A DNA stretch of 64,000 nt from Heterobasidion occidentale (GCA_039111635.1 JBCAQO010000004.1:3348001-3412000); one strand, 5' to 3'. Shown: positions 31,617 through 44,899, counted from the stretch's first letter. Made by a program: numbers and translations. Notes: generated from the letters alone by a model not told the origin.

Positions 31617-34100
31617 TTACCACCCCGAGTAGTGGTAGTCGTCCGCCCAGCTGCGATTGCGTGCCATCGCGCGTCGCTTGCGCTCTTCTCTGTCGTCGTC
31701 GCGTCCACCTTGCCTTCCCCCGGGATCCTTATCTTGTTGTTGATATTGCTGCTGCTGTGACGTCTGCCCGGTCCCGTTAGTCGTCGTCGTCGCAGTCGTT
31801 GTCGCTGCGGTCAATGGCCTCAACCCACTTCCAAGCACGCCCCCCCTCCGTGCGCCCCCCAGCGCTGGACGGCCCAGCTGCCTCTCCCATAACAAGTTCC
31901 GGCGCAAGCTCTCGCTCAGTTCTGTAGCCAGCATCTGGCGGCGAGTCGTGCGCGGCGTCGACGGTGCGGCCGCCGGCGGGAGGTTCCACGGATGGTCGAG
32001 CGGTATCGGCGCCGTCGCGACGGTGTGCAACACCGGGCGCACCTGCTGCGCCGATGGCGCTACCCCGCGATCCGAGTTGCGCCGCCCCGTCAGCGCGGCG
32101 AGCTTCTGCTGTGCGATGCTCCGCGAGAGCTGGATGGTGTCGTCCGGGTTCTCCTCATCGCTGTCGCTGTCCTCTTCCATCTCTTGGCCCTGCGGCCGCC
32201 CTTTGGGACGGTAGCCGCGCCCGTCGGTACCGCCGTTCAGCGCAGGCGCCTGCGCGGTGATCTGCGCGGCGAGCGGGACGGCGGCGGTCGATTTGGACGT
32301 CGACAGCGGCGGGGGCACCGACGTACGGAGACGCCCGACGTCAGCCGAAGAGTTGCTACGATAGGGATGGCCGGGAGGGAGGCGAGAGGGGTCTGGGTTC
32401 AAGAGGACAGAGAGTAGCCCAGACTGCGTGCGGTTCAGGTTGGAATACGAGCGCTTAGGGACCTTCGCAAACAGCTCACGCTGCCGCTGCGCCTCGAGCG
32501 CCGCCTCGCGCAAACGTATCTCTTCTTTCTTCTTCTCACTCTCTTCGTTGCTCACGTCTTCGGATGCCCACGAGTCGTCGTCGTCCGAGTCCGTCTCGTA
32601 CTCTGACGAGCTGTTGGTGACGATGATGCCTCGACGTTGCGGATCGACCGGGGCTACGACCTTCTGCGGACTCGAAACGCGGGACTTGGGGTTTGAGTCC
32701 GTCAAGGGGGCGTGTCTCGGTGGACCGGGCGGGACTTTTGTTCCGTTGATTGGTCCCGAGCTGACGGTGGGCGTTGAGCGCGGTTTGCTCTCCCCAGATG
32801 TGGCTGTCTTGCGCTGAGATGCAGTATGGCGCTGGCCCTGGAAACGATGTATTGCAGTGCGGCCGGTTGTAGCGCGCGCTGGTTCCTTGGTCTTGCGGCC
32901 CCTCGTCTGTCGCTTGTTTGATGAGGTGCTCGCCTTGGTCTGATTCGAGATGAGGCTGCTGGGCTCCACCTCGTTCGCGTCCGAGGGCGTCTTATCAGTG
33001 CCTACCGAGCCGCGGCCGATGGAGTCACGTTCTGGGGAAGGGGATTCCTCTTGCTGGAGGAAGAACCGGCGGTCAGAAGGCTTGAGCGCATCGTCGTCGA
33101 TAAGTTTAGGAGGGGAGAGGCTGTCACGTGATGGCATGCCCAAATTGGCCGGCGGCGCAGATCCGTTCGCCGACGCCGAGGTGCGCACTGTTGGCGGTCC
33201 TATACGCGATGGAATTGCGAGATGTGTTTGCTTGGGGGACAGCGTGGAGAGCGTTGATGACGGCAGAACGGGGACCGGCGTAGCGGGGGGCGTAGGATGC
33301 GGAGTGGGATTAACAACGACGACTCGGGGGAACAAGGTGCCGGAGGGTGGATTAGGCGGAGGTAGACGCATGGTAGGTATCGGAGCTACGACGATACAAG
33401 CATCGGCGCTGGCCTTTGAAACTGAGTACGCGTCAAAGGAGGTAGGGATCGGCCTGATATCATCGAAGGGATACTTGGCAAACGACGAAGAGACAACGAG
33501 CTTGTCGGGGATCATATCAGCAATGATCTTCCCCACGGACGAGCCCGGCTTTGTGCGGATGTTCATAGGGTGCACACTTGAAAATGATGACACAGAGAGC
33601 TTGTCAGTAGCAGACGACGCGTCGGTGCGTCCGTTGGGAAAGGACGGCGAGGTTTCATGATGGCTGAGTGGAACCGCGAGATTACCTGATGCAGAGGGTT
33701 GAAGTTGAGATCTGAGCTATGGTGAGCAGAATGGGAACATGAGACTCACGCGGGACGTCGTGCGGCTCCCTTCCGTCTTGAGATATGGGAGATAGGGGAG
33801 GCTTCTCATTGTAATGGACGAGTATGTCTGGAGTGGAAGCTTGAGAGGCGTGGTAACGAGCAACCTCGCGATACCACAGTCGCCAGGATATATTTTCGAG
33901 ACGGCGACCGTCCTGGAGAGACTCCTTGCACTTTGTGAACACTAGAGTGCGTGAGAATGCCGTGAGCATGCAAGTTAGAGAGGGAGAAAGACGAAGGAGT
34001 ACGCACGCGTCCACAGGCCAGACAGAGCGTCTCCGCCATCGAGATCCTTGACCACGTCGGCAGCGATGGAGAGAACGGGGGAAGGAAAAGCAGTGATCAT
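31617..34100 (-). CDS. DUF1752-DUF3295 domain nutrient-regulator-like protein
   Basis: The first exon starts at 34100 (MITAFPSPVLSIAADVVKD) and joins LFTKCKESLQDGRRLENISW with LWYREV, the DUF1752 (AreA-like GATA N-terminal) motif. A third exon from about 33710 runs open for some 680 codons: a Ser/Pro-rich low-complexity centre, then the DUF3295 C terminus with RSYSNLNRTQSGLLSVLLNP, RQMLATELSESLRRNLLWER and the terminal SWADDYHYSGW. Fungal proteins with both domains are thought to be nuclear/cytosolic regulators linked to nutrient signalling; the biochemical role is unknown. Introns are regular (donor GTGCGT near 34014, GTGAGT near 33745). No zinc finger is present. The reading is intact. Confidence 0.82.
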
Positions 34101-35988
34101 GTCGAAGATATTGATGGTACAGGGAAAGAGCAGGAAAGTAAAAGAGAGTCGGGAGAAGACGCAAGAAAACCGGGGCGAAGGACCACCAGTCGACCAGCTG
34201 TCTTGGACTTTGCCAAGACGGGGAGCGACTAGGTCACTTGAAGCCGGTTAATCGATAGGAGGAGTCAAAGCCCGGGACGGAAAGGAGGAAAGGAGGAGAA
34301 AACACGGACAGGACGCGGCCTGATGAGTGGGCGGAGGAGAGGGAGAGTTGAGCACCGTTCGAATCGACAAATCCGGCCGCTGCCTTAACACAAGTTCCCG
34401 GTCCGCTCTCCGCCCAACCGGTTGTCTACGATGTCCGTCACGCGAGGTCCACGCACCGCGGTCCTCGGTGCCCACGACCGCCTCTCGACGTCGTTGACAC
34501 CGTTCCTCCACGTCGCTTGTTTAACACTTGGATGAAATGCTATTTCCTGCCTCGGCTCGCATCATGTGTGCCCACCGCTGTGCCAGCGCACCTTGCAAAT
34601 GAAGCACCCCCCTCGTCAGGCCGCCTGCCCTTACGACCCTCCGCGGATCATGTGCCAACATTCGTGCGTACAAACGCCTCACCCGGGACAGTGTGCACCT
34701 GGACGTGTTCGTCGTAAGGCCGATGAAACGCGCTATTGCATATCCGAGGTGGGATACCCCGTGGGGCACAGTGATCGTTGACATCAGCCATTCTTCGCGC
34801 GCCCGCGTCAGCATCGGGTGCCGTGTACACATCATTTGACAAGCGCTGTTTTTAGCTCGCAGGGTACTTGTCTTACGGGGAACTGTCCGCGCCAGGCCTG
34901 CGCAGGAGACAAGACTACTTCCAGGCAACCACCACTTGTCTGGGAATGCTGGGGCATCAGAGTCTTCTCCAGTCATCCATGTTCATGATGGGGTGATACC
35001 ACCTAGGGAAAGCCCGTTGCTGACATTTCACTTGCGATCATATGCGTGAGTTTGTCCTCGCCCGGGTGCTTTTGGCGTTGACTTTGTAAAAGGCTGCGCG
35101 CAGAAACCACGCCTTTGCAGCCGTGCTGTCTCGAATCCGTTGTATAAAATCCTCCTTGGCCATGTTTCAGAGCAGTCGCTAGATCATTCGACCGAATCCA
35201 ATCCAAAAGCGGGGTACACTGCATACAAGCATGATTTTCCCATCAACAATACTTGCTGCATCTGAAGTCCCATGAGAGGACCCCCAGGGGGATCTACACA
35301 TGCCTAGTCGATATCTTGCATGGTGAGTAAACGCCTGTGAACGCATATGGCTTTGATGCTGTCTGCTCCTTTACCCATTCGAGCCATCTTGTTGATGAAG
35401 AAACGACAGCGTGATAACTGAGCGCTGAGCGCTGATCTCGCCACGCCAGAGTGTTTCGACAAGGAGTGTGGGTGCGGTGACGGCGGTGATTCTACGGACA
35501 GCGTCAGTTTCCCTGCCCTCTTAGGTGACAAGGGCGGTGGGTGCATTGTCCCGCATGCGTCACAACTCGATATATGTTCACAACACCTCGATCGAGTCGG
35601 TTTTGTGTTCATTTATCACGGGTGATGTTCGTACCTTGGCCTCGCACGTGTGTGCGCATCTACTGGGCAATTGGAGAAGTTGTTTCTTGTAAGGGGAACT
35701 CCAGCAACTCACTAGATGAGACAACACCGTTTCCACCAGTTGAGCTCACAACGGTGTATGAACATTTGAGAGGGCCGCCGTTACAAAGGCGAGTGTCGCA
35801 TAGTACAATAGCGGCCACGGCCTCGTAGACGAAGATATCGGCGAAAATCGTTTGAGCGAGCAAAGATGCAAGGTTACGGCATGGAGCGGTCAGGTGGGGT
35901 ATATGTCAGCTCCGCGACTGCACTCGGAACTGTGAGATACTGACGGGGTTGTCGGACTCTCTTCTCTTAAGCTCCTCCCCAGCTCGCC
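34101..35988. other. Long intergenic region between divergent genes
   Basis: 1.9 kb between the start of the DUF3295 gene (-) and TF1 (+). I see no conserved protein motif on either strand. It presumably holds both promoters. Confidence 0.5.
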
Positions 35989-38900
35989 ATGTCATCATCT
36001 GAAGGAGAGAACAACGACGACGGGCCGCGTTCGCACACCTCGAAGAAAAGGCGGGTTCAGATGTCCCGCACATGTGATCAGTGCAGGTCGAGGAAAGGTG
36101 TGTGGCTATTTCGCGACGCGGCCGACCTCGAGGAACGTTTACACTTACGAATTTACGCAGTCCCTTGTAAGGTTACCTGATCTTTCAGCCGTTCGGTCTT
36201 CGCACTCAGCCTACCATAGGCAATGACTCCCAAGCCACGCTAGATGGCAAGTGTGACAATTGCACCCACGAGGATCTCGAATGCACCTATAACCAACTCA
36301 TAAAGGTATGATCTTGGCACTCTATCGCTCTCTTCTTTCATCGAGCTCTTGCTCACTTTCGTCCTGCAGAAGCGCGGGCCGCCAAAAGCGTACGTTTCTC
36401 CAACCCTTGACCTATTCATGCGCGCTCTGAAGCGCTCTCCGAAGCTATATCGACGGCCTCGAGACGCGTCACCGTAAACTAGAAGAGTTGATTCGAAAGG
36501 TAAGCCCAGGTCCGCGTCCTACTATACGGCTGCTTATCGCCATCAGCTCTTCCCCGATGCAGATTTCTCTGAAGAGTTGGGCCCATCGATCGAACCGTAC
36601 AGCTGGTCTCAGGATCGGGTGCCAGGCGGAGACCTCCCAGCGACTGCAAACCGCGCCAGCTCAGCTCGTGTCCCTTCTCCGGAATCGCCGTCCTATATCC
36701 CTACGGCTGGCCCCAGTCACTTGTCAGTCAGCGGCGACAATGGCTACGAGCCAATCCAGCTGCTCGAGAACAAACTTAGTGGCCTATCTCTCGAACCTTC
36801 CGAGGATCGCTTCATGGGGGAGTCTAGCATAGTGCACATTCTACAGCAAGTGAAGGACTTTGGGTCTGAGTATGCGGGTCGGGAGGTCGACGAGCGTATG
36901 AATGCGCTCCAGAGAGGCGGAGAAACGGGTCCGCTTTCAGAAGCGCTGCAGCAGGTGTGTGCCTATGTTGTACTCTCCTTTCTTTTTTGTCTCTGATACG
37001 GGCCTGTACCGTAGTGGGAGCTTTCACATGATGAGCTGAGTTTCCCCCAGCCAGACCTAATGCGCGAGTTCATCAATCTCTTCTTCGAACATATCCACAT
37101 CTTCGTCCCCATACTTCACCGCCCGACATTCGAGAAAGCCATCGCGGATGGTCTACACTTTCGCGACAAAGGTTTCGCTGGCGTGGCGTTGCTTGTTTGT
37201 GCAACAGGCTCTCGACACTCAGATGACCCGCGTGCCCTCCTCGAAGGCACGAATGACCGCCATTCAGCAGGATGGAAATGGTTCGTTCAAGTACGTAGGT
37301 TACGGCGACTGGTTTTTGGCGCGCCTCGCCTGTATGACTTACAAATGAGCGCTGTGAGACCTGTTCCTGATCATTTCCATTCTTTATTAATGGGCTTTTC
37401 TTCTTAGCTTTCTCTTCTGTTTATGTATGGCTGCTCTCCTCCGCAGGCGTGTTGGATCATGGCTGGAGTGACTATTCGCCAGGCACAAGACGTTGGGGCC
37501 CATCGAAAGACGGCTTACGCATCTACGCGCAATGTGACAGATGAAATGTGGAAGCGGGCGTTCTGGTAAGTCCTCTCCCGTGCATGCTTGGTAACAAGTG
37601 AGGCAGCACCTCATCATGCCGGTATTGTCAGGAGTATTGTATTTCTAGATCGATTGACGAGCGGTCTTCTTGGCCGACCCTGTGCGATGGAAGATGAGGA
37701 GTGAGTGATCATTTCGATACAATCGGCAGTCCAAGTTGACGTGCTGCCAGTATGGACGTCGACCTTCCTGTTGAATGTGATGACGAGTACTGGGACAATC
37801 CTGACCCTTCGCTGGCTTTTCAACAACCGCCAGGAAAACCGCCGAATATATCATATTTCATCTATCGATTGAAGCTTAACCAGATTCAAAATATCGCGTT
37901 GAGAACTTTGGTGCGGGCATCTCTCCTTCCCTCTGTCGCCATGTTCGCATATGTATCCTTACTCTGCACCCCGTAGTATGCGACGAATAGGTCAAAACAC
38001 CTGCGCACAAACACCAACCCGCGATGGGAACAGGATGTGGTCATCGCCTTGGATTCCGAGCTGAACAAGTTCATTGACTCCCTTCCTGATCACCGTATGT
38101 TGGGCCTTGTCACATCATATCCCGCGATGTTTCCAATAGTTTGGAATTCTAGTACGCTGGGACCCAACGCACGAAAACCTCGTTCACCTCAAGCAATCCG
38201 CCTGCCTGTACGCTTCGTACTACGCCGTGCAAATACTCGTACATCGTCCATTCATCATGTCCACGCGTAAATCCTCCCTCCAGTCGTTTCCGTCGCTCGC
38301 CATCTGCACAAACGCGGCGCGTGCATGCAGCCACGTGATCGACATCATGCGGCGTCGTACAGGTATCAGAATGTCACCCAATTTCCAGGTAAGATTCTGA
38401 CGTTCTGCGGGTTGGCCTTGAAAGGCTTATAAGCCATGTAGGGCCCGGCTTTTGTCGCCGGCATATTTCTCCTGGTCAGTGTGTGGGGACGAAAAAAGTC
38501 TGGGATGTCCGTCGACACCGCGAAGGAGATGAAGGACGTCCACCTTTGCATGCAGGTTCTAAAGGACAGTGAAGAGAGGCAAGTGATTGCACCATGAATC
38601 AACTCGTCACACAAATCCAGCTCACAACCATGTAGGTGGCCTGTTGCAGGGAGATTGGTGTGAGATTTTCGGCTCCTGTCTTTGCAACGATGGCTTACAA
38701 CTCTCGTTTTCAGTGATTTCTATCTGAACTGGCATTTGCGGGCGGTCTACCTCCTTTGCAGCCTAGTCCACCGTCGCTGAAGCGCGGCAGAAACTCGGAG
38801 GATGCGTCCTCCCGGCATACTGCCTCGTCTTCCTACCAGTCCCCATTCCCTGACCCTTCGTCGATGTCTTCGCCGTCAAACCCCATAGACATCATGAACG

Positions 38901-39615
38901 ACGGCTCCGGCATAGATTTTGGCTCCCCAGAATGGCTGCCACCTCCGGTCGACCAAATGCGGATGTTCGCTGCAGCACAAGCCCCGACCATGTCGCATAC
39001 GAGCGCGTACTCTTATGCAACTCTTCCCGAGCATTCCGAAGAGCTCCAGCATATCCCAGCGGACTGGCGGTCTCAGGAGTTTCAGCCGATGGTGCAAGAG
39101 CCCTCTCTGGATCCGCTGCTCCATTTTTACAACATGCAGGACGCCATACAGACTCCATCTTTCGGCCACGTGCCCTTGAACTATGCAAATACCGATCCAT
39201 TCCAGCCTGGCACGTCGCAGATATCGCCGGTAGGATCTATGGGCAGAGGCGAATCTCTTCCGTTAGACCTTTCCAATTTCGGCGACCTCGCACCTCACCC
39301 GAATTTGCAGCCGAACTTTTACCCTGATTTGAACGTACATCCAAACCCAAAAATTCTCATCTCCGATCAGGTTCAAGGCACACCAAACGTGGAGGACATT
39401 CTTCAAGGCATGCCGGAGTTGGGCGACGACGAACTCAGAGCCATGTGGGCGAGCATGCCTGCTGGTGTAATGTGAGTTTCGAGGACCCTCCTATCCGAGC
39501 GCACCAGATCTCATGGCGTGGCTGGATTGACAGGGCCGACAATTGGCGAACATACATATCCAAACTCGCAAACACGACGTCCGATACTATATATTCCCGC
39601 CCCGAGAACTCCTGA
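35989..39615 (+). CDS. Zn2Cys6 fungal-specific transcription factor (TF1)
   Basis: The start is MSSSEGENNDDGPRSHTSKK at 35989, then a basic stretch and the binuclear cluster: RTCDQCRSRK and, after introns, DGKCDNCTHEDLECTYNQ. A coiled-coil-like YIDGLETRHRKLEELIRKLF follows. The Fungal_trans domain is visible as LMREFINLFFEHIHIFVPIL, RPTFEKAIADGLHFRD, ACWIMAGVTIRQAQDVGAHR, MWKRAFWSIVFLDRLTS, GRPCAMEDEDMDVDLPVECD and LYASYYAVQILVHRPFI. A Ser/Pro-rich C-terminal exon (38720-39472) is followed by a last intron and DNWRTYISKL, ending at 39615. The last segment is supported by the paralogue TF2. I could not place the third zinc-ligand cysteine; it may lie on a tiny exon between 36100 and 36190. DNA-binding regulator, targets unknown. 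Confidence 0.85.
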
Positions 39616-40172
39616 GGGTTGTAGACTGTAACGCACAGCCGGATGACCTCGGAGAGAACGGATAGACGAACGACCCCATGAACGAGTAACACGATGATAC
39701 CCTTACACGATGTCTGTAATTCATTGAACCGCGACTGCTGTCGCATCCTCTATAACGTTCACATAGAAACGGATGCTTAGGCTCTCGTGGTGCATGTTCG
39801 GGGGTGGAGTGTTTGCTGACCACGGCAAGCACTCGCCACGATATGCAAAGCAGCATATACGCGCATTCCGGTCGTATCCAGATGCAAACTCTCAGATGAA
39901 TAGCAGAGACATCACTTACCTCTACCTAAGGTAACGTAGGATCTCCGTATCCTACCCACCTGAACCACACAAAGTGATTGAAACATCGAGGAAGGTAGGT
40001 TCTTGAGTACACATATTATATCAGCGAAAACAGAATAAAACTAAGGATGCAGCCATGGTATGAGTCGTAAGTCTTGATACCTCGTGAGCGCGGAGAAAGT
40101 CGAATTCCCCTCTCATTTAGCAGCCCGTGTAGAGGCTCTTTTGGTTGTAGCATGGTCGTGTACTCGCTCTGC
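39616..40172. other. Intergenic region between TF1 and the MYND gene
   Basis: No coding motif. Two genes converge here (TF1 from the left, MYND from the right), so it should hold both 3' ends. Confidence 0.5.
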
Positions 40173-41091
40173 TCATTGGTCTAGCTGAAGCATGACACGA
40201 GCTTGACGACAGATAGCGGCGATCGGAGCGTTGTAAGAACTGATACCAGAAATGAGATGGAAAATGAGCGCGGTGAAACACCTGAATCCAGGAGAGGGTA
40301 TACCGTGGGTCAGGTCCTTGACGCAGCTGCAAGCCATAATTCGCAGAAGTCTTCTCATTGAAGATCGCATCCGTGACAGGCTCGCCCATTCTGCGAACAT
40401 CAAAGATCGGTCGCGTTGTGTATGATCAGGAGCACATGCTTACCTGCAAAAATCGCATGTGCACGGCTTGCTCCCGGAACCATGATGGTCGCATCCGTAC
40501 TGAGTGCCACTATCCAAGCCGCAGCACGTCCACCGGAATCCTTGAGGCCAGTACTTGAAGAACTTCTTCAAGTCGCCCTGCAACTCAACCTCAAACATGT
40601 GTTTGTGCTCTGGGACCTCATTTTTAATGACCCCACCCCACCCGATCATCTCTTCCAGGTCGTCGTCCCACGCGTCCCAGGTGATGAGCTCGAGGCGGCC
40701 CTCATGCACGCTGCCGTCCTTGCAGGCACGGTATTTATCATACCATACCGACGCACCGTGACATCTTGGTTTGTGATTCGGCCAGTCTTCACGTTGGCAT
40801 CTGGAGAGAGGGAGAGAGGAGTTCAATCGCGGCTTGTCGCGGGGTGTGCAGTGGAAAAACACTGACGCAGTACAGTGGCCCTCTGCAGCAGCCGCACCGC
40901 TTGAGGTCCTTTCCTGGGAACTCTTTGCGGCACGAGAAACAGTTGGAGGAATGGTAGAATTGATTGGAAGGCATGTAGATACCGACTTGTGTACAATAAC
41001 TTTGACAAAGGGGAGAGCACGTACATTTCAATTGGTGAGAGCGTAATACGTATGACTCAGTTGCGACGCGTCGTGTTCCTCCATCCGCCAC
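40173..41091 (-). CDS. MYND-type zinc finger protein
   Basis: The N-terminal part reads QFYHSSNCFSCRKEFPGKD then LKRCGCCRGPLYC. After an intron the finger finishes as CQREDWPNHKPRCHG, giving the MYND ligand pattern C-C...C-C...C...C-H-C. The next part (EGRLELITWDAWDDDLEEMI, HKHMFEVELQGDLKKFFKYW) ends with CDHHGSGSKPCTCDFC and splices to MGEPVTDAIFNE. MYND domains mediate protein-protein contacts. The start is either 41091 or MPSNQF at 40976. The joins at the finger intron and near 40300 do not give a clean frame by my reading, so the exon model is provisional. Confidence 0.65.
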
Positions 41092-41177
41092 TCCTCCGCC
41101 TCCCTCAGTTCAGTGGCAACTCTATTATGCCAAACATCAGCTTGGAGTTTTCATAACATTCTACAACTGTGTTTTTC

Positions 41178-43154
41178 ATGAGTGCAGTACTCGACTTGCT
41201 GGTCGTCGCGACCGCCTGCACACATGTCCTACTCGCACCATTTACAAAGGTCGAGGAGAGCTTCAATCTACACGCGACTCACGACGTGCTCATGTACGGT
41301 GTAGGCACAGATTCACTACTAAAGGTAGAGGCTCGTTTGGGCACTCACTCAGTCACCACTGACGATATTCGTTGTCTAGTATGATCACTTCGTGTTTAGT
41401 GGTGCGGTGCCCAGGTCTTTTATCGGCAGCGTTCTCCTCGCCTGGCTATCAACGCCTGTCATCACCGCAGCACAATCTTTCGGCTTTATGAAGTCAAAAC
41501 TTGACCTTCAAATTATTAGTACGTCTTTGAACTCTCATACGCGCCTCTTGTAGTCAGAAGCCCTTCTTCTAGTCCGCCTCGTCCTCGCCTCTTCCAACGC
41601 ACTCATCATCTGTCTAATTCGGCGGGCCGTATCTCGTCGATTCGGCCGCCCAACCGCATTTGCGTTTGCGCTGCTCACTTGCATGCAATTTCATCTCCCC
41701 TTCTGGATGGGGCGCACCCTGCCTAATATGTTTGCTCTTGCACCCGGTAAGATAGTCTCTACCACCGCCTCCGAGTACGCCATCCTCTGACCCAGCGCCA
41801 GTCAATTTCGCATCATACCTCCTTCTCAACTGTGAAAAAAATACTGTGCGCCTGCATCGGCACAAACTCGGCGCCGCCGTCGCGCTCCTCACGTTCTCCG
41901 CTGTCGTTCTCCGCGCCGAGGTCACGCTCCTTTTGGGCCCCATTGCTCTTCAGGCGCTATGGAACAGACAGATCACCTTCGTCCGTCTCGTGAAGTTGGG
42001 GTTACTTTCGGGCCTTGGCTCTATCAGTTCGTTTCACCCAAGACTCTGCGGATGTTTTCACTCATTTGCATCTGTAGTACTCACCGTGCTGGTAGACTCA
42101 TATTTTTGGAACCGATGGCCTGTCTGGCCCGAGCTCGCAGGGATCTACTTCAATGTCTTCCAGGGAAAGAGCGCAGACTGGGGTGTATGCGCCGTCTTCG
42201 CTCGCCTTGATGCTAACGGATACTCATGTCCTCGTGCGTAGGTCTCGCCCTTCCACGTATATTTTACCTCGCATCTTCCGAAGATCCTGCTTGGCGCAGG
42301 ACCGCTTGCGCTAGTTGGCTTTGCACTTGATCACCGCATCCGTACGCTGCTAGGACCCGCGATAGTGTTCGTTGCGCTTATCAGCGCGCTTGGACATAAG
42401 GAGTGGCGCTTTATAGTCTATGTAGTGCCACTTTTCAACGTTGCCGCGGCACGAGGAGCTCACTGGCTGTGCGTAATACATGTTGTTGTCCTTGCCAGAG
42501 AAGGGATGGCGTCTAATTTCCAATCTTTATCATCCATTCTGTAGGATTGGCAGGCCAAAGGGTCGTATCATAGGTAGATTAGCGTTCGTCACGGTCGCAG
42601 GACTATTTGGCTTGACCACCATGGCAACTATCCTGCACACGCGCGCATCAATGGCGAACTATCCTGGCGGCGCTGCGCTCGCGCAACTCAACGATGGTTT
42701 TGCTAACGTGCAACATGGTATGTCTCTACTTACGTCTACGCATCGATCCAGCCACTCTTCCTGACATGCCTTTTGTACCGCAGTACACGTACACATTGCA
42801 AACCTCGCCGCTCAGTCCGGTGCCTCGCTCTTTCTCCAAACGCACGCCCCGCCCTTCTACCCGATCCCTTCAAGTTACAATCTGGCAGCGGGTTGGACAT
42901 ATAACAAGACTGAGCATGTCACGGCGGCGGCGCTGACGTCCGACCGCCGAATTACACACGTTCTTGCTGAGGACCGCGTGCCGTTCGTATCCAGCGATCG
43001 ATGGGTGGTTGTTGGAGCCATACAGGCATTCAAAGGGTGGGAGGTCCAACGGGACGTGAGAGGTTTAATGAAACAACGTGGCGTGCGTGGTGTTCTGGAC
43101 GTATTAGCGATGCGCACAGAGGAGGTCCTGTGGCTCTTGGAGAGGGCGACATAG
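41178..43154 (+). CDS. ALG12: Dolichyl-P-Man: Man7GlcNAc2-PP-dolichol alpha-1,6-mannosyltransferase
   Basis: An ER-membrane GT22 glycosyltransferase that adds the eighth mannose to the lipid-linked N-glycan precursor. Motifs: LLAPFTKVEESFNLHATHD in the first loop (the acidic catalytic region), YDHFVFSGAVPRSFIG, RRAVSRRFGRPTAFAFALLT, PFWMGRTLPNMFAL, VVLRAEVTLLLGPI, VDSYFWNRWPVWPEL with YFNVFQGKSADWG, FHVYFTSHLPKILLG, and the family hallmark HKEWRFIVYVVPLFNVAAAR. It has multiple hydrophobic helices and about nine exons with 50-60-nt introns, all of which join in frame. The ATG at 41178 is preferred; the stop is TAG at 43152. Intact. Confidence 0.9.
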
Positions 43155-44829
43155 GCTTGGGCAGGGCGCATGTTGTGTCGAGAGAGATGTAATCAGTGAT
43201 CATTTGGATCGTTCTGCGCACCGCGTTTGCTGACTGATCAAACAGAAGCTGACATCGCAAGGCGAGTGCAGACTCATGTACAAGTTGCCTCTTACGCCCG
43301 CGAGAGTCTAACAAGGTTCATCAATAGCTTCCCTATCCATGGTTCCAAATCTCTCACCTTCTGACAGTAAGTGCTCTGTGATCCATGGCATACGTCGCTG
43401 ACTGGCGACGATGTAAAAAAATTCAGCTTACTCCTGACTCCGCCACTGCGACACAATCACGATTTTATCAGAATCTCCACTTACAACGAATGTGGTATAT
43501 ATCACTGCTCAGTCTTCCAGGGATGTATGACAACGCTCCACTCGGATCTCTTCGAAATCACACTCTTCTGACCCTACTGATGACACATGCAATCACGTTA
43601 GGAGGCCATCTTCCTTGGTCGTCTCACTCGTCATGCCTACCTCACGCTGATTGATAGTTCATCGTGCATAGTCAGAGGAAGGCAGGCATTATGCAGGGAA
43701 ACATACTACTGCAGAGGGAGACAGACTTTTGCGCCATGTTGGGGCTCGTCACAGGATGCCCGAGGAAACCCGATTGACGGTGCTCGGTACATGGTACATG
43801 ACGGTACTCATGGACGCGATGATGTTCGCCATCGTCCAAGTCATCTCAATCATCGATTTGTTGTGTGTCTCGCTCAGCGCCCCTCACAGTACAATGACCG
43901 TCTCCGCCGAGAGGCTGTTTGCTCGGTCCGTATCATCCATTATTTCTATATTTCCTATTGTTCTCCGAGCGCCTCATTGTCACAGGAGCTTTATCGAGCT
44001 TCCTTGAACCTCGCTTTTGCCGACCCGAGGATGTTCTTCCATAGACAGGGATGAAACAAGATATTGGCATGAAAGTCACACTAACATATTCCATACTTTC
44101 GCAAACGCCCGCCCCCTGCCTCGGGATTCGAGGCAGTCGTTCGCCAGGTCCCCTGAGCTTACCAGTGACGGTCTGTGGACGAATCCTGATAGCCTGTATA
44201 ACAGTTACGAGATCATTTCTGTCCCTGTGAAACTTTTCTCGATCTTCTTCGACGATGTGTATCGCCATCGTCATACAAAAAGGTACAGCTAATTGTGCAC
44301 TCCAGGGGCGCTACTTTTCATTGCCGCTCTTGACATGGCAGCTCAATGCATGTTTTTTTTAGACGTGTCAGCGTGATCACAGAACCTGCTATTGCATGAT
44401 CTGCATAAACGCTTTCTCATAGACCAGAAAATCATTTAGCCTTCCTCAGGAAAAAATGGCAGTGGGCTTTCCGGATTCTCTGTCCTCGTATGGGGCCGTT
44501 GATACTGCATTTTAATCTTCAAAGAGAAATTAGCACAGAAGGAAGAGACCCCGGTTCTGTAGGCTTTGCTTCTATTCTCTGTCAACAACTTCGACCCCAG
44601 ACGTGTCTAACAAGTCACGAATCACATAGCATTGATACTTGAAACCGCAATTATGCCTCGGCGCGGGACACAAGAGCACCTGTTCCGTTACATCACCGAA
44701 TGAGAACATTCCACTGTAGCTGTCGTTGGGGCGTCGCATTGGTTCGTGGACTTCAACGATTGGCATCCATTGTATCGGGACGCGCCCACAACCCTGCTAA
44801 CACATCCCGACAAAAAAACAATCCTGGGG
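43155..44829. other. Long intergenic region upstream of laccase 1
   Basis: 1.7 kb with short open frames only. One at 43729-44007 (+) is hydrophobic but matches nothing I recognise. No gene is called. Confidence 0.45.
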
Positions 44830-44836
44830 TATAAAA
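44830..44836 (+). promoter_or_regulatory. TATA box of laccase 1
   Basis: TATAAAA within CTGGGGTATAAAA, 70 bp before the ATG. The same context (CTGGGGTATAAAA) occurs 68 bp before the ATG of laccase 2, so the core promoter was duplicated with the gene. Confidence 0.75.
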
Positions 44837-44899
44837 CGACCTGACTCTTTCTGTGGTTCAGCAGACTCCAGACATCTGATCCAGAGTTGTGTCTTCTCC

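Noticed and set aside
34521..34976. 151-codon minus-strand frame between the DUF3295 gene and TF1
   Set aside because: No conserved motif, no plausible splice pattern, and composition like the surrounding intergenic DNA.
43729..44007. Hydrophobic 92-codon frame before laccase 1
   Set aside because: It resembles the membrane-like composition of basidiomycete DUF6533/6534 proteins only loosely; no motif was convincing.
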